Below are positions 27,207-36,878 of a DNA stretch of 64,000 nucleotides, piece by piece (position 1 is the stretch's first letter; each line of letters opens with the position of its first letter). Under the pieces are notes generated by a model, which saw only the letters and a program-made list of their open reading frames with translations, was not told where the DNA came from and made no database searches. The translations under genes and the position numbers were made by a program. The stretch covers positions 186,001-250,000 of the forward strand of contig VGCI01000002.1 of NCBI GenBank assembly GCA_016870095.1, read 5' to 3'. The DNA comes from Alphaproteobacteria bacterium (GTDB lineage: Bacteria; Pseudomonadota; Alphaproteobacteria; Paracaedibacterales; VGCI01).

Positions 27207-28361
27207 CTATATTTGAATATGATAAAATGGCTTAGCACCCCCAAAGGCGCCCCCAGCTGCATAATCAAAAGGTAACGGCATGTAATGGTAAAGATCTTGC
27301 TCATTTTCTACATGTGAAATGATTGTTTGCGGGGCACTTTCAAGAATCTGCTGAAGGGCACCCAAACTTTGACGCCGGGGTTGCTTCTTCAACCAAGCCA
27401 ATATTCCCGTATAGGACAGCATAATAAAATCCACAGCTGGAAAGGGAAGATCGCCTAAATTTTCAGGTAAATCCTTATTTTTCCATTTACCAATAAAGCG
27501 TGCTCCATATTTTTTAAGCTTAGTAAAATTATTCAATTGACTGATAGATATATCTAAGGGAATTTCAAAAATTACCGCCTGGTAAGGAAAATGACTTTTA
27601 TGAAGAAATTCACAAAATTCCTGAAAGCAACTCGAATCCTGATATAAGAGTGGTGAAAGTGAACAGATAAAAGCATGGTTAGGATGTGAGATATAATGAC
27701 GCCTTACAAACTGTAGATTTTGAAATAAAATCATCCGCTCAATAGCTTGTTGCGATGCTAAATTATTCGCCCCGCTAGAAAAGGTATTTAAATTAATAAT
27801 CATCCCATTCTCAATAGTTAAGCAAGGGACACAATAAAAAAAAGTTAATCTCTTTTGTGGCAAATTCACAATGGGTTGAGTCAAAATTTCAAGTTGATTA
27901 TCCCTTAATAAGGGAATAAGTCCTCCCGTTTGAATCAGGTGAATCTTATTATCTTGTAAGCTTTGCGCCTGAATATGAGGGGGATGAGTCGTATTCAATT
28001 GATCTCGTAACAGCTGAAAAAATGTGGCTTCAATGACCGCATCATGATGATGTTCTTCCTCAATGGAAACGTAGGGGGGCAAAGAGTGGCGCTTGATAGG
28101 ATCAGCTGAAAATTTAAGATCATGTCGCAAATTTTGAATGACTTTTTGAAACCACACGATATGAGCATAAATAAAAAACACAACAAATCCGAGAAGAATC
28201 AGCGACGAAAAACTATGAGGGATTTTTCCAAGGGTAATAGTTAACATTATGCCGACCAACCCACAAATGAGGGGAGGCACCAAGCGGCGAATCACTGAAG
28301 GAATTTGACCCAGCGAAGTGAACACCGCCACAACTTTTTCTATGTTAAAATAGTCCTTCAT
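27207..28361 (-). CDS. Membrane protein with degenerate EAL domain
   Basis: 384 aa. Two membrane helices near residues 27-45 and 50-70 are followed by a coil and, from about 140, an EAL-like phosphodiesterase fold (LTQPIVNLPQKRLTFFYCVPC; AVIFEIPLD; the closing GGAFGGAKPF). The Glu-Ala-Leu triad after the QPIV segment is replaced, and the usual metal-binding Asp pair is not evident. It probably does not hydrolyse cyclic-di-GMP, but may bind it or act structurally. No GGDEF protein is in the window. The serine protease gene follows 26 bases later. Confidence 0.7.
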   Translation of the reverse strand: MKDYFNIEKVVAVFTSLGQIPSVIRRLVPPLICGLVGIMLTITLGKIPHSFSSLILLGFVVFFIYAHIVWFQKVIQNLRHDLKFSADPIKRHSLPPYVSIEEEHHHDAVIEATFFQLLRDQLNTTHPPHIQAQSLQDNKIHLIQTGGLIPLLRDNQLEILTQPIVNLPQKRLTFFYCVPCLTIENGMIINLNTFSSGANNLASQQAIERMILFQNLQFVRRHYISHPNHAFICSLSPLLYQDSSCFQEFCEFLHKSHFPYQAVIFEIPLDISISQLNNFTKLKKYGARFIGKWKNKDLPENLGDLPFPAVDFIMLSYTGILAWLKKQPRRQSLGALQQILESAPQTIISHVENEQDLYHYMPLPFDYAAGGAFGGAKPFYHIQI

Positions 28362-28650
28362 AAGAGTCAGAATGGTTAAAAATAGTTGAAATTCCGTTAA
28401 TAAGAACGATTTTTTATAAAATTTTAAATTATTTATCTTTCTTTAGAAACGTGAGAGGAAAAGGTTTTAACAAGTTTTTGACTTATTTGATATGTTGCAA
28501 CGTTATTTCTTCACAATCCTTAACTTGATCTCCAATTAAATTTCTATAGCTTCCCTCTTCTATTTGTAATAATTTACGCTAAGATCATTTAATTTTAGAA
28601 AAATATTTTTTACACCTGGATCACACTAAACTTGAAGGGAAAATAAAATA

Positions 28651-30732
28651 ATGAATTCCAGCCCACAAGAATTTACCCCCTACATTCCTGAATCAACAAT
28701 TCTTCCGGAAACAACACTAAAAGCTATTTTCTTAGGGATCATGTTAGCCATTGTCTTATCGGGTTCCACAGCCTATTTAGGATTAAAGATGGGGCAAACC
28801 ATATCTGCTTCCATACCGGCAGCTGTCATTTCAATGGCCATCTTACGTTTGTTTAAGAATTCGACCATTCTAGAAAACAACATCGTGCAAACGATTGCTT
28901 CTGCGGGTTACGTGGTTTCCAGTGGCATTATTTTCACTGTTCCTGCCCTTGTTGTAATGGGCTATTGGCAAGATTTTGGGTATTGGCAAATTACAACCAT
29001 TGCTATTGTTGGGGGAACGTTGGGGGTTCTTTTTTCTGTCCCCTTACGCCGCGCACTTATCATCGATGAGAAATTAAAATTTCCCGAAGGTATTGCTGCG
29101 GCAGAAGTTTTAAAAGCCGGTGATCAGATTAACGCTGGCAATAAAACAGGTGTTGGTATCTTGGCGGGAGGTGCCATCTGCGCAAGTGCGTACAAGTTTT
29201 GCCAAACTGGATTGCACATCTTTGCAGAAAGCCTACAAGGATGGTTCTCTATCGGAGGCACCGTGTTTGGAGCTAGTACTGGCCTCACGTTTTCTATGAT
29301 GGGTGCAGGGTATATAGTTGGCATGAAAGTTGCCATAAATCTGTTAGTTGGAGCCGGTATTGTTTGGCTTATTGGCGTTCCATTATACACAACATTTGGC
29401 CAGCCTCAGGATTTTGGATTGAGTGCAGATGCCAGTGCTTTTGATTGGGCAATGGCGGTTCGAACGACAAAAATTCGTTATATTGGTGTGGGCACCATGA
29501 TTTTTGGCGGATTATTTGCTTTGTTTTCATTGGCACGTCCCATTCGCACAGCCATTTCTTCTTCTTTTGCAGCCATTCGAAAATCTCGCTCTGGGGTGCC
29601 TCGTCAAATTATACGTACTGAATATGACATTCCAATGACCACGGTTTTGATATCCATTGCCGCTTTATCTGTTCTTATTTTCTTTATTTTTAACAATGTT
29701 TTGGGAACGGCTGACCTTCCCATTACCTCTACATTATATTGGACGACTGTTACCTTTCTCACTTTGTTATCTCTCCTCATTGGATTTATCTGTGCCTCTA
29801 TAGGGGGCTATATGGCAGGTATTGTTGGATCTTCAGCGAATCCTATTTCTGGCATTACTATTGGAGCCATTCTTGCTGTTTCTGGCACTCTGCTTGTTCT
29901 TTTAGGGAGTCAGATGAGTTTTGGGGGTGAAACAAAAGAGTCATTAAGTTTAGCTGCAACAGTCATTCTTATTGGGGGCGTCGTCGCAACGGCAGCTGCT
30001 TTGAGTTGTGATAACCTACAAGATTTGAAAGCCGGCCATATTCTTGGGGCTACACCCTGGAAACAGCAGTTGGTATTAATGATCGGTGTTGCTGCCGGCG
30101 CATCTGTTATCGCTCCTATTTTGCAACTTTTATATGATGCCTATGGAATGGGAGGACGTTTCCCTCGCCTTGGAATGGACCCGTTGCATGCTCTTTCTGC
30201 CCCACAAGCAACATTAATGGCATCTGTAGCTAAAGGAGTCTTCGCTCATGACCTAGATTGGCCTTTGGTTATTTTAGGGGTCGGAATCGGTTTGGGTATT
30301 GTATTAATTGATCGAGGTGTTTTAAAACCGTTGAAATCCACGTACCGTTTATCCGTAATGGCTGTGGCTCTGGGCATTTATCTGCCTCTAGAAGTTATTA
30401 TGCCTTTAGTTATTGGGGGATTTGTTAATTTCTTAGCCAAATTGCGCTTAAATTCTCTTAAAGGCTACCATGGAAAAAACTTTAAAAATGTTGAAGCCCA
30501 TACTGAGCGTCAGGGACTATTATTTGCCTCAGGACTTATTGCGGGAGATGCGCTAATTGGCATTTGTTTGGCCATTCCTTTTGCCGCTTATCAAAGCACA
30601 AGCATTCTGGCTATTGTTGGGCCATCTTTTCACGGCATAGCAACATATCTTGGAACTTTGACCTTCGTGGGGATGTGTTATTATCTTTATCGACTTGGAT
30701 ACCAAGGAAAAGTTGCAACGCCGAATCGTTAG
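28651..30732 (+). CDS. OPT-family oligopeptide transporter
   Basis: 693 aa with about sixteen membrane helices. The family start is clear: TLKAIFLGIMLAIVLSGSTAYLGLKMGQTISASIPAAV, with IVQTIASAGYVVSSGIIFTVPAL and FPEGIAAAEVL downstream. Bacterial OPT carriers move oligopeptides or metal chelates with protons, and peptide import from a host would fit an intracellular life (inference). A GAAGGGA ribosome site precedes the ATG. It is a lone rightward gene between leftward units, and converges on the RluC-type gene with 27 bases between them. Confidence 0.9.
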   Translation: MNSSPQEFTPYIPESTILPETTLKAIFLGIMLAIVLSGSTAYLGLKMGQTISASIPAAVISMAILRLFKNSTILENNIVQTIASAGYVVSSGIIFTVPALVVMGYWQDFGYWQITTIAIVGGTLGVLFSVPLRRALIIDEKLKFPEGIAAAEVLKAGDQINAGNKTGVGILAGGAICASAYKFCQTGLHIFAESLQGWFSIGGTVFGASTGLTFSMMGAGYIVGMKVAINLLVGAGIVWLIGVPLYTTFGQPQDFGLSADASAFDWAMAVRTTKIRYIGVGTMIFGGLFALFSLARPIRTAISSSFAAIRKSRSGVPRQIIRTEYDIPMTTVLISIAALSVLIFFIFNNVLGTADLPITSTLYWTTVTFLTLLSLLIGFICASIGGYMAGIVGSSANPISGITIGAILAVSGTLLVLLGSQMSFGGETKESLSLAATVILIGGVVATAAALSCDNLQDLKAGHILGATPWKQQLVLMIGVAAGASVIAPILQLLYDAYGMGGRFPRLGMDPLHALSAPQATLMASVAKGVFAHDLDWPLVILGVGIGLGIVLIDRGVLKPLKSTYRLSVMAVALGIYLPLEVIMPLVIGGFVNFLAKLRLNSLKGYHGKNFKNVEAHTERQGLLFASGLIAGDALIGICLAIPFAAYQSTSILAIVGPSFHGIATYLGTLTFVGMCYYLYRLGYQGKVATPNR

Positions 30733-30759
30733 AGGAGTCCATATTTAAAAGCTTAGAAC

Positions 30760-31737
30760 CTAAGCCATCTGCTCCCAATCAACCTTATAGGCTCTTAAAG
30801 TTGTTTCAAAATGGGATGGCGGAGGAGCCATAAATGTCAAGGGTGTGCCTGTTAATCGGTCTGGAAACGTTATCGCGCGGGAATGAAGATGCATCTCCCG
30901 ACTTGCTGCCGTTGCCAATTGGCCACCATACTTCCCATCCCCTAAAATTGGGCAGCCAATATAGGTAAGGTGAACACGCAACTGATGAGTACGGCCTGTT
31001 TCAGGGGATAATTCCAACCAGGCAAATTCTGTAACACTCCGCTTTTGCAACCCTTTGATCGTACGATAATTTGTGATAGCGGGTTTTCCTGCTTTGTTAA
31101 CTGCCACTTTTTCTTGATTTCCATCCCCCCCCTTCAATAGGGGAGCATTAATGGTTCCCTGCCCTGGCTTGGGTTGGCCAACAACGATGGCCCAATAAAT
31201 TTTTTTAACCGCTCCTTTACGAAAAGCCTCACCTAAAAATGTAGCAGAATCACTGGTCTTCGCAACTAAAAATACACCACTTGTATCCCGATCTAACCGG
31301 TGAACAAGGCGATAACGCACACCCTTCTTTGCTCCATAGGCGGATAATAATCCATCCAAATGACGCACCGTTTTACTACCACCTTGCGTAGCCAGACCTG
31401 CAGGTTTATTAAGCACAAGAACCTCTTCGTCTTCCCAAAGAATCATTGACTCAATATAGTGCTCATCTTCTTGGGTCAAAACGGAGATTGGTTTCAACCG
31501 GGGCGTTAAGGGTTTATGCGCGTCAGCATCAATGGTATCTGGAACTTCAACCAACTGACCAATAGAAAGGCGTGTCCCTGAAGTCACCTTTTTTCCATCA
31601 AGACGAATTTTCCCCAAACGAAGCAGCTTCTCGATAATACCTTGGCTTAAAGTTGGGTAATGTTTACGCAACCAACGATCGAGACGCATCCCTTCACTAT
31701 CTTCTACGGGTAATGTTAATATAAAAGGTTTTTTCAT
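30760..31737 (-). CDS. rluC: RluC-type 23S rRNA pseudouridine synthase
   Basis: 325 aa. An S4 RNA-binding domain (WLRKHYPTLSQGIIEKLLRLGKIRLDG) precedes the catalytic domain with the active Asp in HRLDRDTSGVFLVAKT and the KIYWAIV and GRTHQLRVHL motifs. RluC modifies 23S rRNA at three uridines; the RluA/RluD relatives cannot be fully excluded, but the layout fits RluC. It lies downstream of the rplI operon on the same strand after 195 bases. Confidence 0.85.
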   Translation of the reverse strand: MKKPFILTLPVEDSEGMRLDRWLRKHYPTLSQGIIEKLLRLGKIRLDGKKVTSGTRLSIGQLVEVPDTIDADAHKPLTPRLKPISVLTQEDEHYIESMILWEDEEVLVLNKPAGLATQGGSKTVRHLDGLLSAYGAKKGVRYRLVHRLDRDTSGVFLVAKTSDSATFLGEAFRKGAVKKIYWAIVVGQPKPGQGTINAPLLKGGDGNQEKVAVNKAGKPAITNYRTIKGLQKRSVTEFAWLELSPETGRTHQLRVHLTYIGCPILGDGKYGGQLATAASREMHLHSRAITFPDRLTGTPLTFMAPPPSHFETTLRAYKVDWEQMA

Positions 31738-31890
31738 AACGGCTTTTCTTTTTAGAGAGTGAGATAAGACTTTATTCTCATAATAAATTTTGAAGGAGAA
31801 TTTAGAGATAAAATATTTGTTTTTACCAAAAAAATGTCATCATCATAGCAATTAACTAAATTCAAGGATGCCGATTTTGCACTCCCTAAA

Positions 31891-31917
31891 GATGTCATTT
31901 ATAAAATAAATAACATC
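31891..31917 (-). terminator. Possible terminator after rplI
   Basis: A 12-bp AU-rich stem (GATGTCATTTAT against ATAAATAACATC, with one G-T pair) with a 3-base loop, 16 bases past the rplI stop in the leftward direction. The T tract after it is short, so partial readthrough into rluC is possible. Confidence 0.4.
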
Positions 31918-31932
31918 CTTAGGCCGCAAATA

Positions 31933-32556
31933 TTACTCAGCCAAGACTGAGTCTTCTGTATTATCAGGGGTTTCTGCTTTTGCTTTTTTTGCAGTTGCCG
32001 CTTTCTTATTTGGTGCATCAACTTTTGCTTTTCCACCAAAAGCCTTTTCAACATCACCGAATGTCTCTGGCTCTTTTTTATCTTTTGCAGCCGCTTGAAC
32101 TGCTGCTTCTTCTTCAGATTGGGCCACGTTAACGTTCACATTGATGGACACTTCCGGATGAAGAAGAATGCGCACTTGATGCATACCTAAGTATTTAATA
32201 GGAACATCAATTTGCACTTGAGACCGTGCTGTTTGAAACCCAGCTTCACTAAGGCCTTGCACAATGTCGCCAGATCGAACGGAACCATACAAATGGCCAA
32301 CTTCACTCGCTTGGCGGATCAAGGTAATCATGACGCCATCCATTTTTGTGCCAACATTTTCAGCTTCTGATTTACGCTTTAAGTTATTAGCTTCGAACTC
32401 AACACGCTTATTTTCAAAAAAACCTAAATTCTGTTTTGTGGCTCGCAAAGCTTTTTTCTTTGGCAATAAAAAATTGCGTGCATATCCAGCTTTTACACTA
32501 ACGACTTGGCCCATTTGACCTAATTTCTCAACTCTTTCCAGCAAGATGACCTGCAT
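31933..32556 (-). CDS. rplI: 50S ribosomal protein L9
   Basis: 207 aa. The N-terminal L9 domain (MQVILLERVEKLGQMGQVVSV, YARNFLLPKKKALRAT) is joined by the long helix to the C-terminal domain (VGHLYGSVRSGDIV, HQVRILLHPEV). A Lys/Ala-rich tail of about 45 residues after residue 160 extends it beyond the usual 150 aa, as is common in Alphaproteobacteria. It is the last gene of the rpsF-rpsR-DUF2232-rplI operon. Confidence 0.96.
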   Translation of the reverse strand: MQVILLERVEKLGQMGQVVSVKAGYARNFLLPKKKALRATKQNLGFFENKRVEFEANNLKRKSEAENVGTKMDGVMITLIRQASEVGHLYGSVRSGDIVQGLSEAGFQTARSQVQIDVPIKYLGMHQVRILLHPEVSINVNVNVAQSEEEAAVQAAAKDKKEPETFGDVEKAFGGKAKVDAPNKKAATAKKAKAETPDNTEDSVLAE

Positions 32557-32593
32557 CTTTCATTCTCCCCTCATCAATCCATTCTTTTTACTA

Positions 32594-33490
32594 TTAACTT
32601 TTTTTGCCAGTCCATCTTTGGCAAAGACGGAGCGTAGGTTCTAAAACCCCAAACATTACTATAACTATCCCTGGCCATACAAGAAAAATCGACATAAATA
32701 CAATTGTTACCATCCATAATTTAGGATTATCAAACTGATTTAGCCAAGCATAAACAACTTTTAGGCCCACAAAAAATATCGGAATACAACTGATTATGGC
32801 TATATTTTTCCCTATAAAAGCAAACAAGGGGGCTTCTGTCAATATCAGCATAAGGCTTAACACTAAAATAAGATCCCAATACTCATAAACTTGAGTATCC
32901 TTAGGAAGCGGATAGGGTCTCAATGCCAACTCATTTTTTACGGCAAATCGTTGCGCTATGGAAGCATTCACCAAACACATCATAATCCAAGAAATGGAAG
33001 AAATTGCAGGAAGCAACTGAATAACATTACTATGCAAACTTTTAAAAGCTTGTTCGTCTGCAAAGAATGTAAACCAAGAATGCATAATATCAAGTACATT
33101 CATATTTTGAGAAGATAAGGCAAGAAGTATTCCCAAGAATAAAACGATTGCCAACCCTGCAAGCCAGGACACAAGATAACCTGCCGGATCCCCTTTGAAA
33201 AACCGATAAACCATGAGAAGGGAAGGAACGAGTGTTGTCAAACCAAACACGAGCCCGGAATGAAGGCCTGAGCCGAGCGAAAATATACCAAAGGCAACAA
33301 TACAACTTACAATAAGTTGAGAAAATCCCCAACATAATCCAACAAAAAATAATGGAATAGCAGCAAAATAGGTGACCAGAAATGAAACAAGGCTCAAATT
33401 TAAAGGGAAAAGCGCAAACCCAGCTGTTAAGATACCGCCACAAATGGCAATAATATTCGGATTAAGCTTTTGTAATCGTTCTATACTCAT
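32594..33490 (-). CDS. DUF2232 membrane protein
   Basis: 298 aa with about eight hydrophobic segments and no recognisable catalytic motif. Alphaproteobacteria carry a DUF2232 (YybS-like) membrane protein between rpsR and rplI, and this gene occupies exactly that place; function is unknown. The intervals to rpsR (184 bases) and rplI (37 bases) suggest a shared transcript with possible processing in the larger gap. Confidence 0.75.
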   Translation of the reverse strand: MSIERLQKLNPNIIAICGGILTAGFALFPLNLSLVSFLVTYFAAIPLFFVGLCWGFSQLIVSCIVAFGIFSLGSGLHSGLVFGLTTLVPSLLMVYRFFKGDPAGYLVSWLAGLAIVLFLGILLALSSQNMNVLDIMHSWFTFFADEQAFKSLHSNVIQLLPAISSISWIMMCLVNASIAQRFAVKNELALRPYPLPKDTQVYEYWDLILVLSLMLILTEAPLFAFIGKNIAIISCIPIFFVGLKVVYAWLNQFDNPKLWMVTIVFMSIFLVWPGIVIVMFGVLEPTLRLCQRWTGKKS

Positions 33491-33587
33491 AAATTCATTC
33501 CAACATCAACTACAGTATTGATCATTGCTCACCTTGGAATAGTTTAAATCTAATAACAAGTATAATACGAAATATCGATTAGGTCTT

Positions 33588-33631
33588 CCCCCATAATATG
33601 GGGCCCTCTTCTTCTTCCTCAAAGGGAAGAA
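33588..33631 (-). other. Two hairpins between rpsR and the DUF2232 gene
   Basis: Two adjacent perfect stems: CCCCAT/ATGGGG at 33589-33603 and TTCTTCC/GGAAGAA at 33612-33631, in the 184-base gap after rpsR. Neither is followed by a T tract in the leftward direction, so they may stabilise or process mRNA rather than terminate. Confidence 0.45.
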
Positions 33632-33674
33632 TAAAGAGAGCACGCTAACATTTTAAAGGAAATATTCGTAGATA

Positions 33675-33944
33675 TTAATCAGAAACAAAAGGCATTAATG
33701 CAAGAAAACGAGCTCGCTTTATAGCCACTGTCAATTCGCGCTGTTTCTTCATAGAGACCGCACTGATGCGGCTGGGAATTATCTTTCCCCGTTCTGAAAC
33801 GAATCTACCCAATAGACGCACATCTTTATAATCTATGGGAATTGCATTATCACCGGAAAAAGGGCACGTTTTACGACGTCTGAAAAACTGTCGACGAACT
33901 GGACCGCCCATATCTTCGCCACTGGATTCATGATTCGCGCTCAT
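33675..33944 (-). CDS. rpsR: 30S ribosomal protein S18
   Basis: 89 aa. The S18 core is visible: RRKTCPF, then [34 protein letters not shown] and the [13 protein letters not shown] end. It overlaps rpsF by 4 bases, the usual coupling for the S6/S18 pair, which bind 16S rRNA together. Confidence 0.97.
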   Translation of the reverse strand: MSANHESSGEDMGGPVRRQFFRRRKTCPFSGDNAIPIDYKDVRLLGRFVSERGKIIPSRISAVSMKKQRELTVAIKRARFLALMPFVSD

Positions 33945-34408
33945 ATAGTCTCTCCTTCATCTTCAGTTGTTGCTTGATGCCGGGGACGAGAAGGCTTGTC
34001 AGCAAGGGGACGCTCTTCTATCTCTGGCAATCCAGCTAAAATATCATCTTGATCATCATCAAATCCCCGATAACGCTCATCGCTATAAACACGTTGCATC
34101 AATTTCGATGGATTGGGATCAAGATTTTCAACTCGTACGGTTAAGTGGCGTAAAAGGTCTTCACTTAACTTCATTTGGCGCTCCATTTCCGTAATGCCGG
34201 CTGGTTCGCAAGAAATATTTAATAAAACATAATGACCTTTTTTATTTTTCTTGATTTTATAAGCCAAGTTTCTCAAACCACAAAACTCGGTTTTGCTGAC
34301 TTCTCCCTTATGGGACTTAATAATTTGAGTAAATGTATTGGCCATGGTTTCGACTTGCGCGTTCGTTAAATCTTGACGCGCAATAAAGACAGTTTCGTAA
34401 CAATTCAT
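33941..34408 (-). CDS. rpsF: 30S ribosomal protein S6
   Basis: 155 aa. The S6 pattern is clear: [20 protein letters not shown] at the start, [22 protein letters not shown] in the centre and [14 protein letters not shown] before an acidic, Arg-rich tail of about 50 residues. A TAAGGAGA ribosome site precedes the ATG. It heads the operon, preceded by a promoter and a hairpin-containing leader. Confidence 0.96.
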   Translation of the reverse strand: MNCYETVFIARQDLTNAQVETMANTFTQIIKSHKGEVSKTEFCGLRNLAYKIKKNKKGHYVLLNISCEPAGITEMERQMKLSEDLLRHLTVRVENLDPNPSKLMQRVYSDERYRGFDDDQDDILAGLPEIEERPLADKPSRPRHQATTEDEGETI

Positions 34409-34427
34409 AATGTCTCCTTACGGTTGA

Positions 34428-34447
34428 TAGCTTGGTAATTCAAGCTA
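34428..34447 (-). promoter_or_regulatory. Leader hairpin before rpsF, possible S6:S18 binding site
   Basis: A perfect 7-bp stem (TAGCTTG/CAAGCTA, loop AATTAC) ends about 20 bases before the rpsF ATG, with ACCG directly before the ribosome site and another CCG in the leader. In many bacteria the S6:S18 complex represses its own operon through a leader structure with CCG elements, so the place fits. The match to the described RNA motif is not proven. Confidence 0.35.
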
Positions 34448-34501
34448 CAGCCCACGTCCTGCGGGCAAGGGGACTCACTAATTTTTGATGAGTTCGAGAT
34501 C

Positions 34502-34531
34502 ACTATAATCTCTGAACTTCTCAAAAATCAA
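34502..34531 (-). promoter_or_regulatory. Putative promoter of the rpsF operon
   Basis: TTGATT and TATAGT separated by 18 bases, about 95 bases before the rpsF start, leaving room for an RNA leader. Confidence 0.5.
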
Positions 34532-34596
34532 GCTTTTAATGACCCCATAGCATACAAGTAAAAACCGAAAAAGCTCGAAATCGTTCATGAGAAATG

Positions 34597-35565
34597 TTAA
34601 TTTTCACGACACCTTTCATACGTTTTACCCCACATCTCCTCAAGAACTTGGAAAACCGTCTTTGGTTTCAAGTTATTCATATAGCTACGCGGCGCATCAA
34701 AAGTAAAGCCAGGAATTTTCATGAGCGCCTCGCGAGATTCGGGTGTACGAACAACCTGATTAATCGGGGTTTCTGGAGGGCAATAGGGACCATACATATT
34801 GTTGTCGGTGGGACCAAATAACCCTAACGTCGGCGTACCGATGGCCGCAGACATATGCATGAGACCCGAATCATTCCCAATAAAAACCCGACAATTTTGA
34901 ATACAAGCTGCAATTTCAAGAAGACTTAATTGACCCACAAAATCTAAGCGCTGCTTTTTAGGAATAGCATCTATGACAACTTGAATGGATTCTTTTTCCT
35001 CAGGTGCAGCAAAAATAGCTACTTTTGCGGAATATTTTTCTAGGAATTGAGTCAGAAGATTTGCAAAAGAAGCCGGTGGCCATTGCTTGCCAATCCAATT
35101 TGCAGCCGGAGACAAGGCTAAAACTTGCGTATCCGGTGGAACGAGACGCGCAGCTTTTTGAGTGTGGGCTTGCGTCAACCAAAGGCGCGGGGATGGCGCC
35201 GGCGTTTTGCCAATTAAACGACCCAGCTGGACAACCCGATGATCATAAGCTTTAGGACTTTTCCACACATACCTTTTCCCCACTTTTAAAAAATACGTAA
35301 CCAAAGAGCCCCGAATATCCAGGATGATATCCCATTGCTCCTGTCGACACTCTTGCCATAGATCAATCCAATGCCGATGGTGTGGTTTTTTCACAATTGG
35401 GATGAGACGTTTGAGGTTAGGAACACCCTCAAATAGAGGCAAAGTTAGAGGAGCGGCTGCAACAGTAACTTCAATGCCAGGGTGTCTTTCAATCATCTCA
35501 TTGAGAACCCCTGAAGATATGATTGCATCACCAATCCGGCTGGCCGTAATAAATAAGAGTTTCAA
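34597..35565 (-). CDS. Glycosyltransferase family 9 (heptosyltransferase-like)
   Basis: 322 aa. GT-B fold of family 9: MKLLFITASRIGDAIISSGVL at the N-terminus, PAANWIGKQWPPASFANLL in the middle and the donor site FIGNDSGLMHMSAAIGTPTLGLFGP (about residues 233-257). These are the marks of ADP-heptose:LPS heptosyltransferases, which add inner-core heptose to lipid A-Kdo2 at the inner face of the inner membrane. Which heptose it adds is not decidable, as no other LPS gene lies nearby. Confidence 0.82.
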   Translation of the reverse strand: MKLLFITASRIGDAIISSGVLNEMIERHPGIEVTVAAAPLTLPLFEGVPNLKRLIPIVKKPHHRHWIDLWQECRQEQWDIILDIRGSLVTYFLKVGKRYVWKSPKAYDHRVVQLGRLIGKTPAPSPRLWLTQAHTQKAARLVPPDTQVLALSPAANWIGKQWPPASFANLLTQFLEKYSAKVAIFAAPEEKESIQVVIDAIPKKQRLDFVGQLSLLEIAACIQNCRVFIGNDSGLMHMSAAIGTPTLGLFGPTDNNMYGPYCPPETPINQVVRTPESREALMKIPGFTFDAPRSYMNNLKPKTVFQVLEEMWGKTYERCREN

Positions 35566-35631
35566 TTAACTCCTCCTTAAACAAATATTTTGCATAATCA
35601 TAGAAGAGTTATCACAAAAAGGGGAGAAAAA

Positions 35632-35919
35632 ATGCTCCTGAATTGTCCTATTTGTAACAAATATTTAAAAGAAAAGGGCGAACAAATTGTTGGGGGCATT
35701 TATAGTATTGCCTGCTATGATTGTGGAACTTTCGATATTGAAGTTGATCTTTCTCAAATTATGCGTCGAAAATATTTGAGCTTTAATATGGATGTAGGTC
35801 AAGGTCGGGAGTCTTACGCTGAAAATATCAAAATCTTTCGCGAATTTATTCGCTATCGGCAACGCCCTATCCTTACCCAATCCGCAATCAATGAAATGAT
35901 CTTTTTACGAAGACCCTAA
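35632..35919 (+). CDS. Small zinc-ribbon protein
   Basis: 95 aa from the ATG at 35632, which has a GGGGAG ribosome site; the frame is open from a TTG at 35590. Two CxxC knuckles (CPIC at residues 5-8 and CYDC near 28-31) should bind one zinc. The rest is charged and helical (SYAENIKIFREFIRYRQ). No family is recognised. Its last 15 bases overlap the end of the convergent carboxypeptidase gene. Confidence 0.6.
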   Translation: MLLNCPICNKYLKEKGEQIVGGIYSIACYDCGTFDIEVDLSQIMRRKYLSFNMDVGQGRESYAENIKIFREFIRYRQRPILTQSAINEMIFLRRP

Positions 35920-36801
35920 AGTATATATAGAATTATTTTCTTGCCTTCTCACCTTCAAATTGATTGTAAAATTAAAAGGAATTGGATAATTTTGAAGTCC
36001 ATGACCGCACCCTGATAATTGAAAAATAGGGAATGACATGGCTTTTGCAAATGCCTGGAGAACATCTCCGACTAGATTTAATCCGTTCGGCTCGTTTCCT
36101 TTTGTAAATTCACCAAACAAAACAGCCTTAATTCCCTGAAATAGGCCCGCTTGTTCCAGGTGGTTCAACATACGGTCTATACGATATCCCCGCTCACTAA
36201 CATCTTCTAGAAAAAGAATTTTATCTCTCGTATTTAATTGCCACGGTGTCCCCAGTGACGTTTGAACAAGACAAAGGTTTCCCCCAACCACTTCCCCTAA
36301 AACATCTGTGATGCTTGTGGCCACCAAGTTTAACGGAATTAACTCCGGCAATTCATAAGCCGACAGCCCCTCATTCATAATGCGAACGGTGCGCGCTATA
36401 GAAACTTTATCAGCCTTCTCATTGATAAGCCCAACGCCACAAGGGCCATGAACCGTGGGCCAATTCCAGAATTGATTTAAAAATATATGGAGTGCGGTAA
36501 TGTCGCTGAATCCATACATCACTTTTGCTTTGCCTGGTTTAGGTAAGGAAAGCAATGCTGGCATTAAGCGGGTAAGACCATAGCCACCAATAATAGCCAT
36601 GATTTCATCTGCATCCGACGTGAGGGCTTCTTTTAAGTGTGAAAATCGCCCAGCATCTGTATTGGCACACAGAAGATCTTCTCCGAACAAATCCGCCGGA
36701 AGGATCACTTTACGACCTAAAGATTCAAGATATAATTTTGTTAAATTGACTTTTTCTATAGGAATTGGCCATGAAGGGGCAATTAAATAAAGTTGCTTCA
36801 T
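35905..36801 (-). CDS. ldcA: LD-carboxypeptidase (S66, LdcA-like)
   Basis: 298 aa. Removes the terminal D-Ala from muramoyl-tetrapeptides during cell-wall recycling in the cytosol. The family's Ser-Glu-His triad is visible: Ser99 in GFSDITALH, Glu in VLFGEFTKG and His in LSGCGHGLQNYPIPF. GGYGLTRLMP is the conserved upstream segment. Length is normal and there is no signal peptide. Keeping this enzyme implies a peptidoglycan wall with recycling. Confidence 0.88.
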   Translation of the reverse strand: MKQLYLIAPSWPIPIEKVNLTKLYLESLGRKVILPADLFGEDLLCANTDAGRFSHLKEALTSDADEIMAIIGGYGLTRLMPALLSLPKPGKAKVMYGFSDITALHIFLNQFWNWPTVHGPCGVGLINEKADKVSIARTVRIMNEGLSAYELPELIPLNLVATSITDVLGEVVGGNLCLVQTSLGTPWQLNTRDKILFLEDVSERGYRIDRMLNHLEQAGLFQGIKAVLFGEFTKGNEPNGLNLVGDVLQAFAKAMSFPIFQLSGCGHGLQNYPIPFNFTINLKVRRQENNSIYTLGSS

Positions 36802-36878
36802 AAGAATTTCCTGTTTTCTTTATTTTATCCACGTATCTCTAACGAATATATGAAAAAAATTTAAAGATTTATTGCCTG

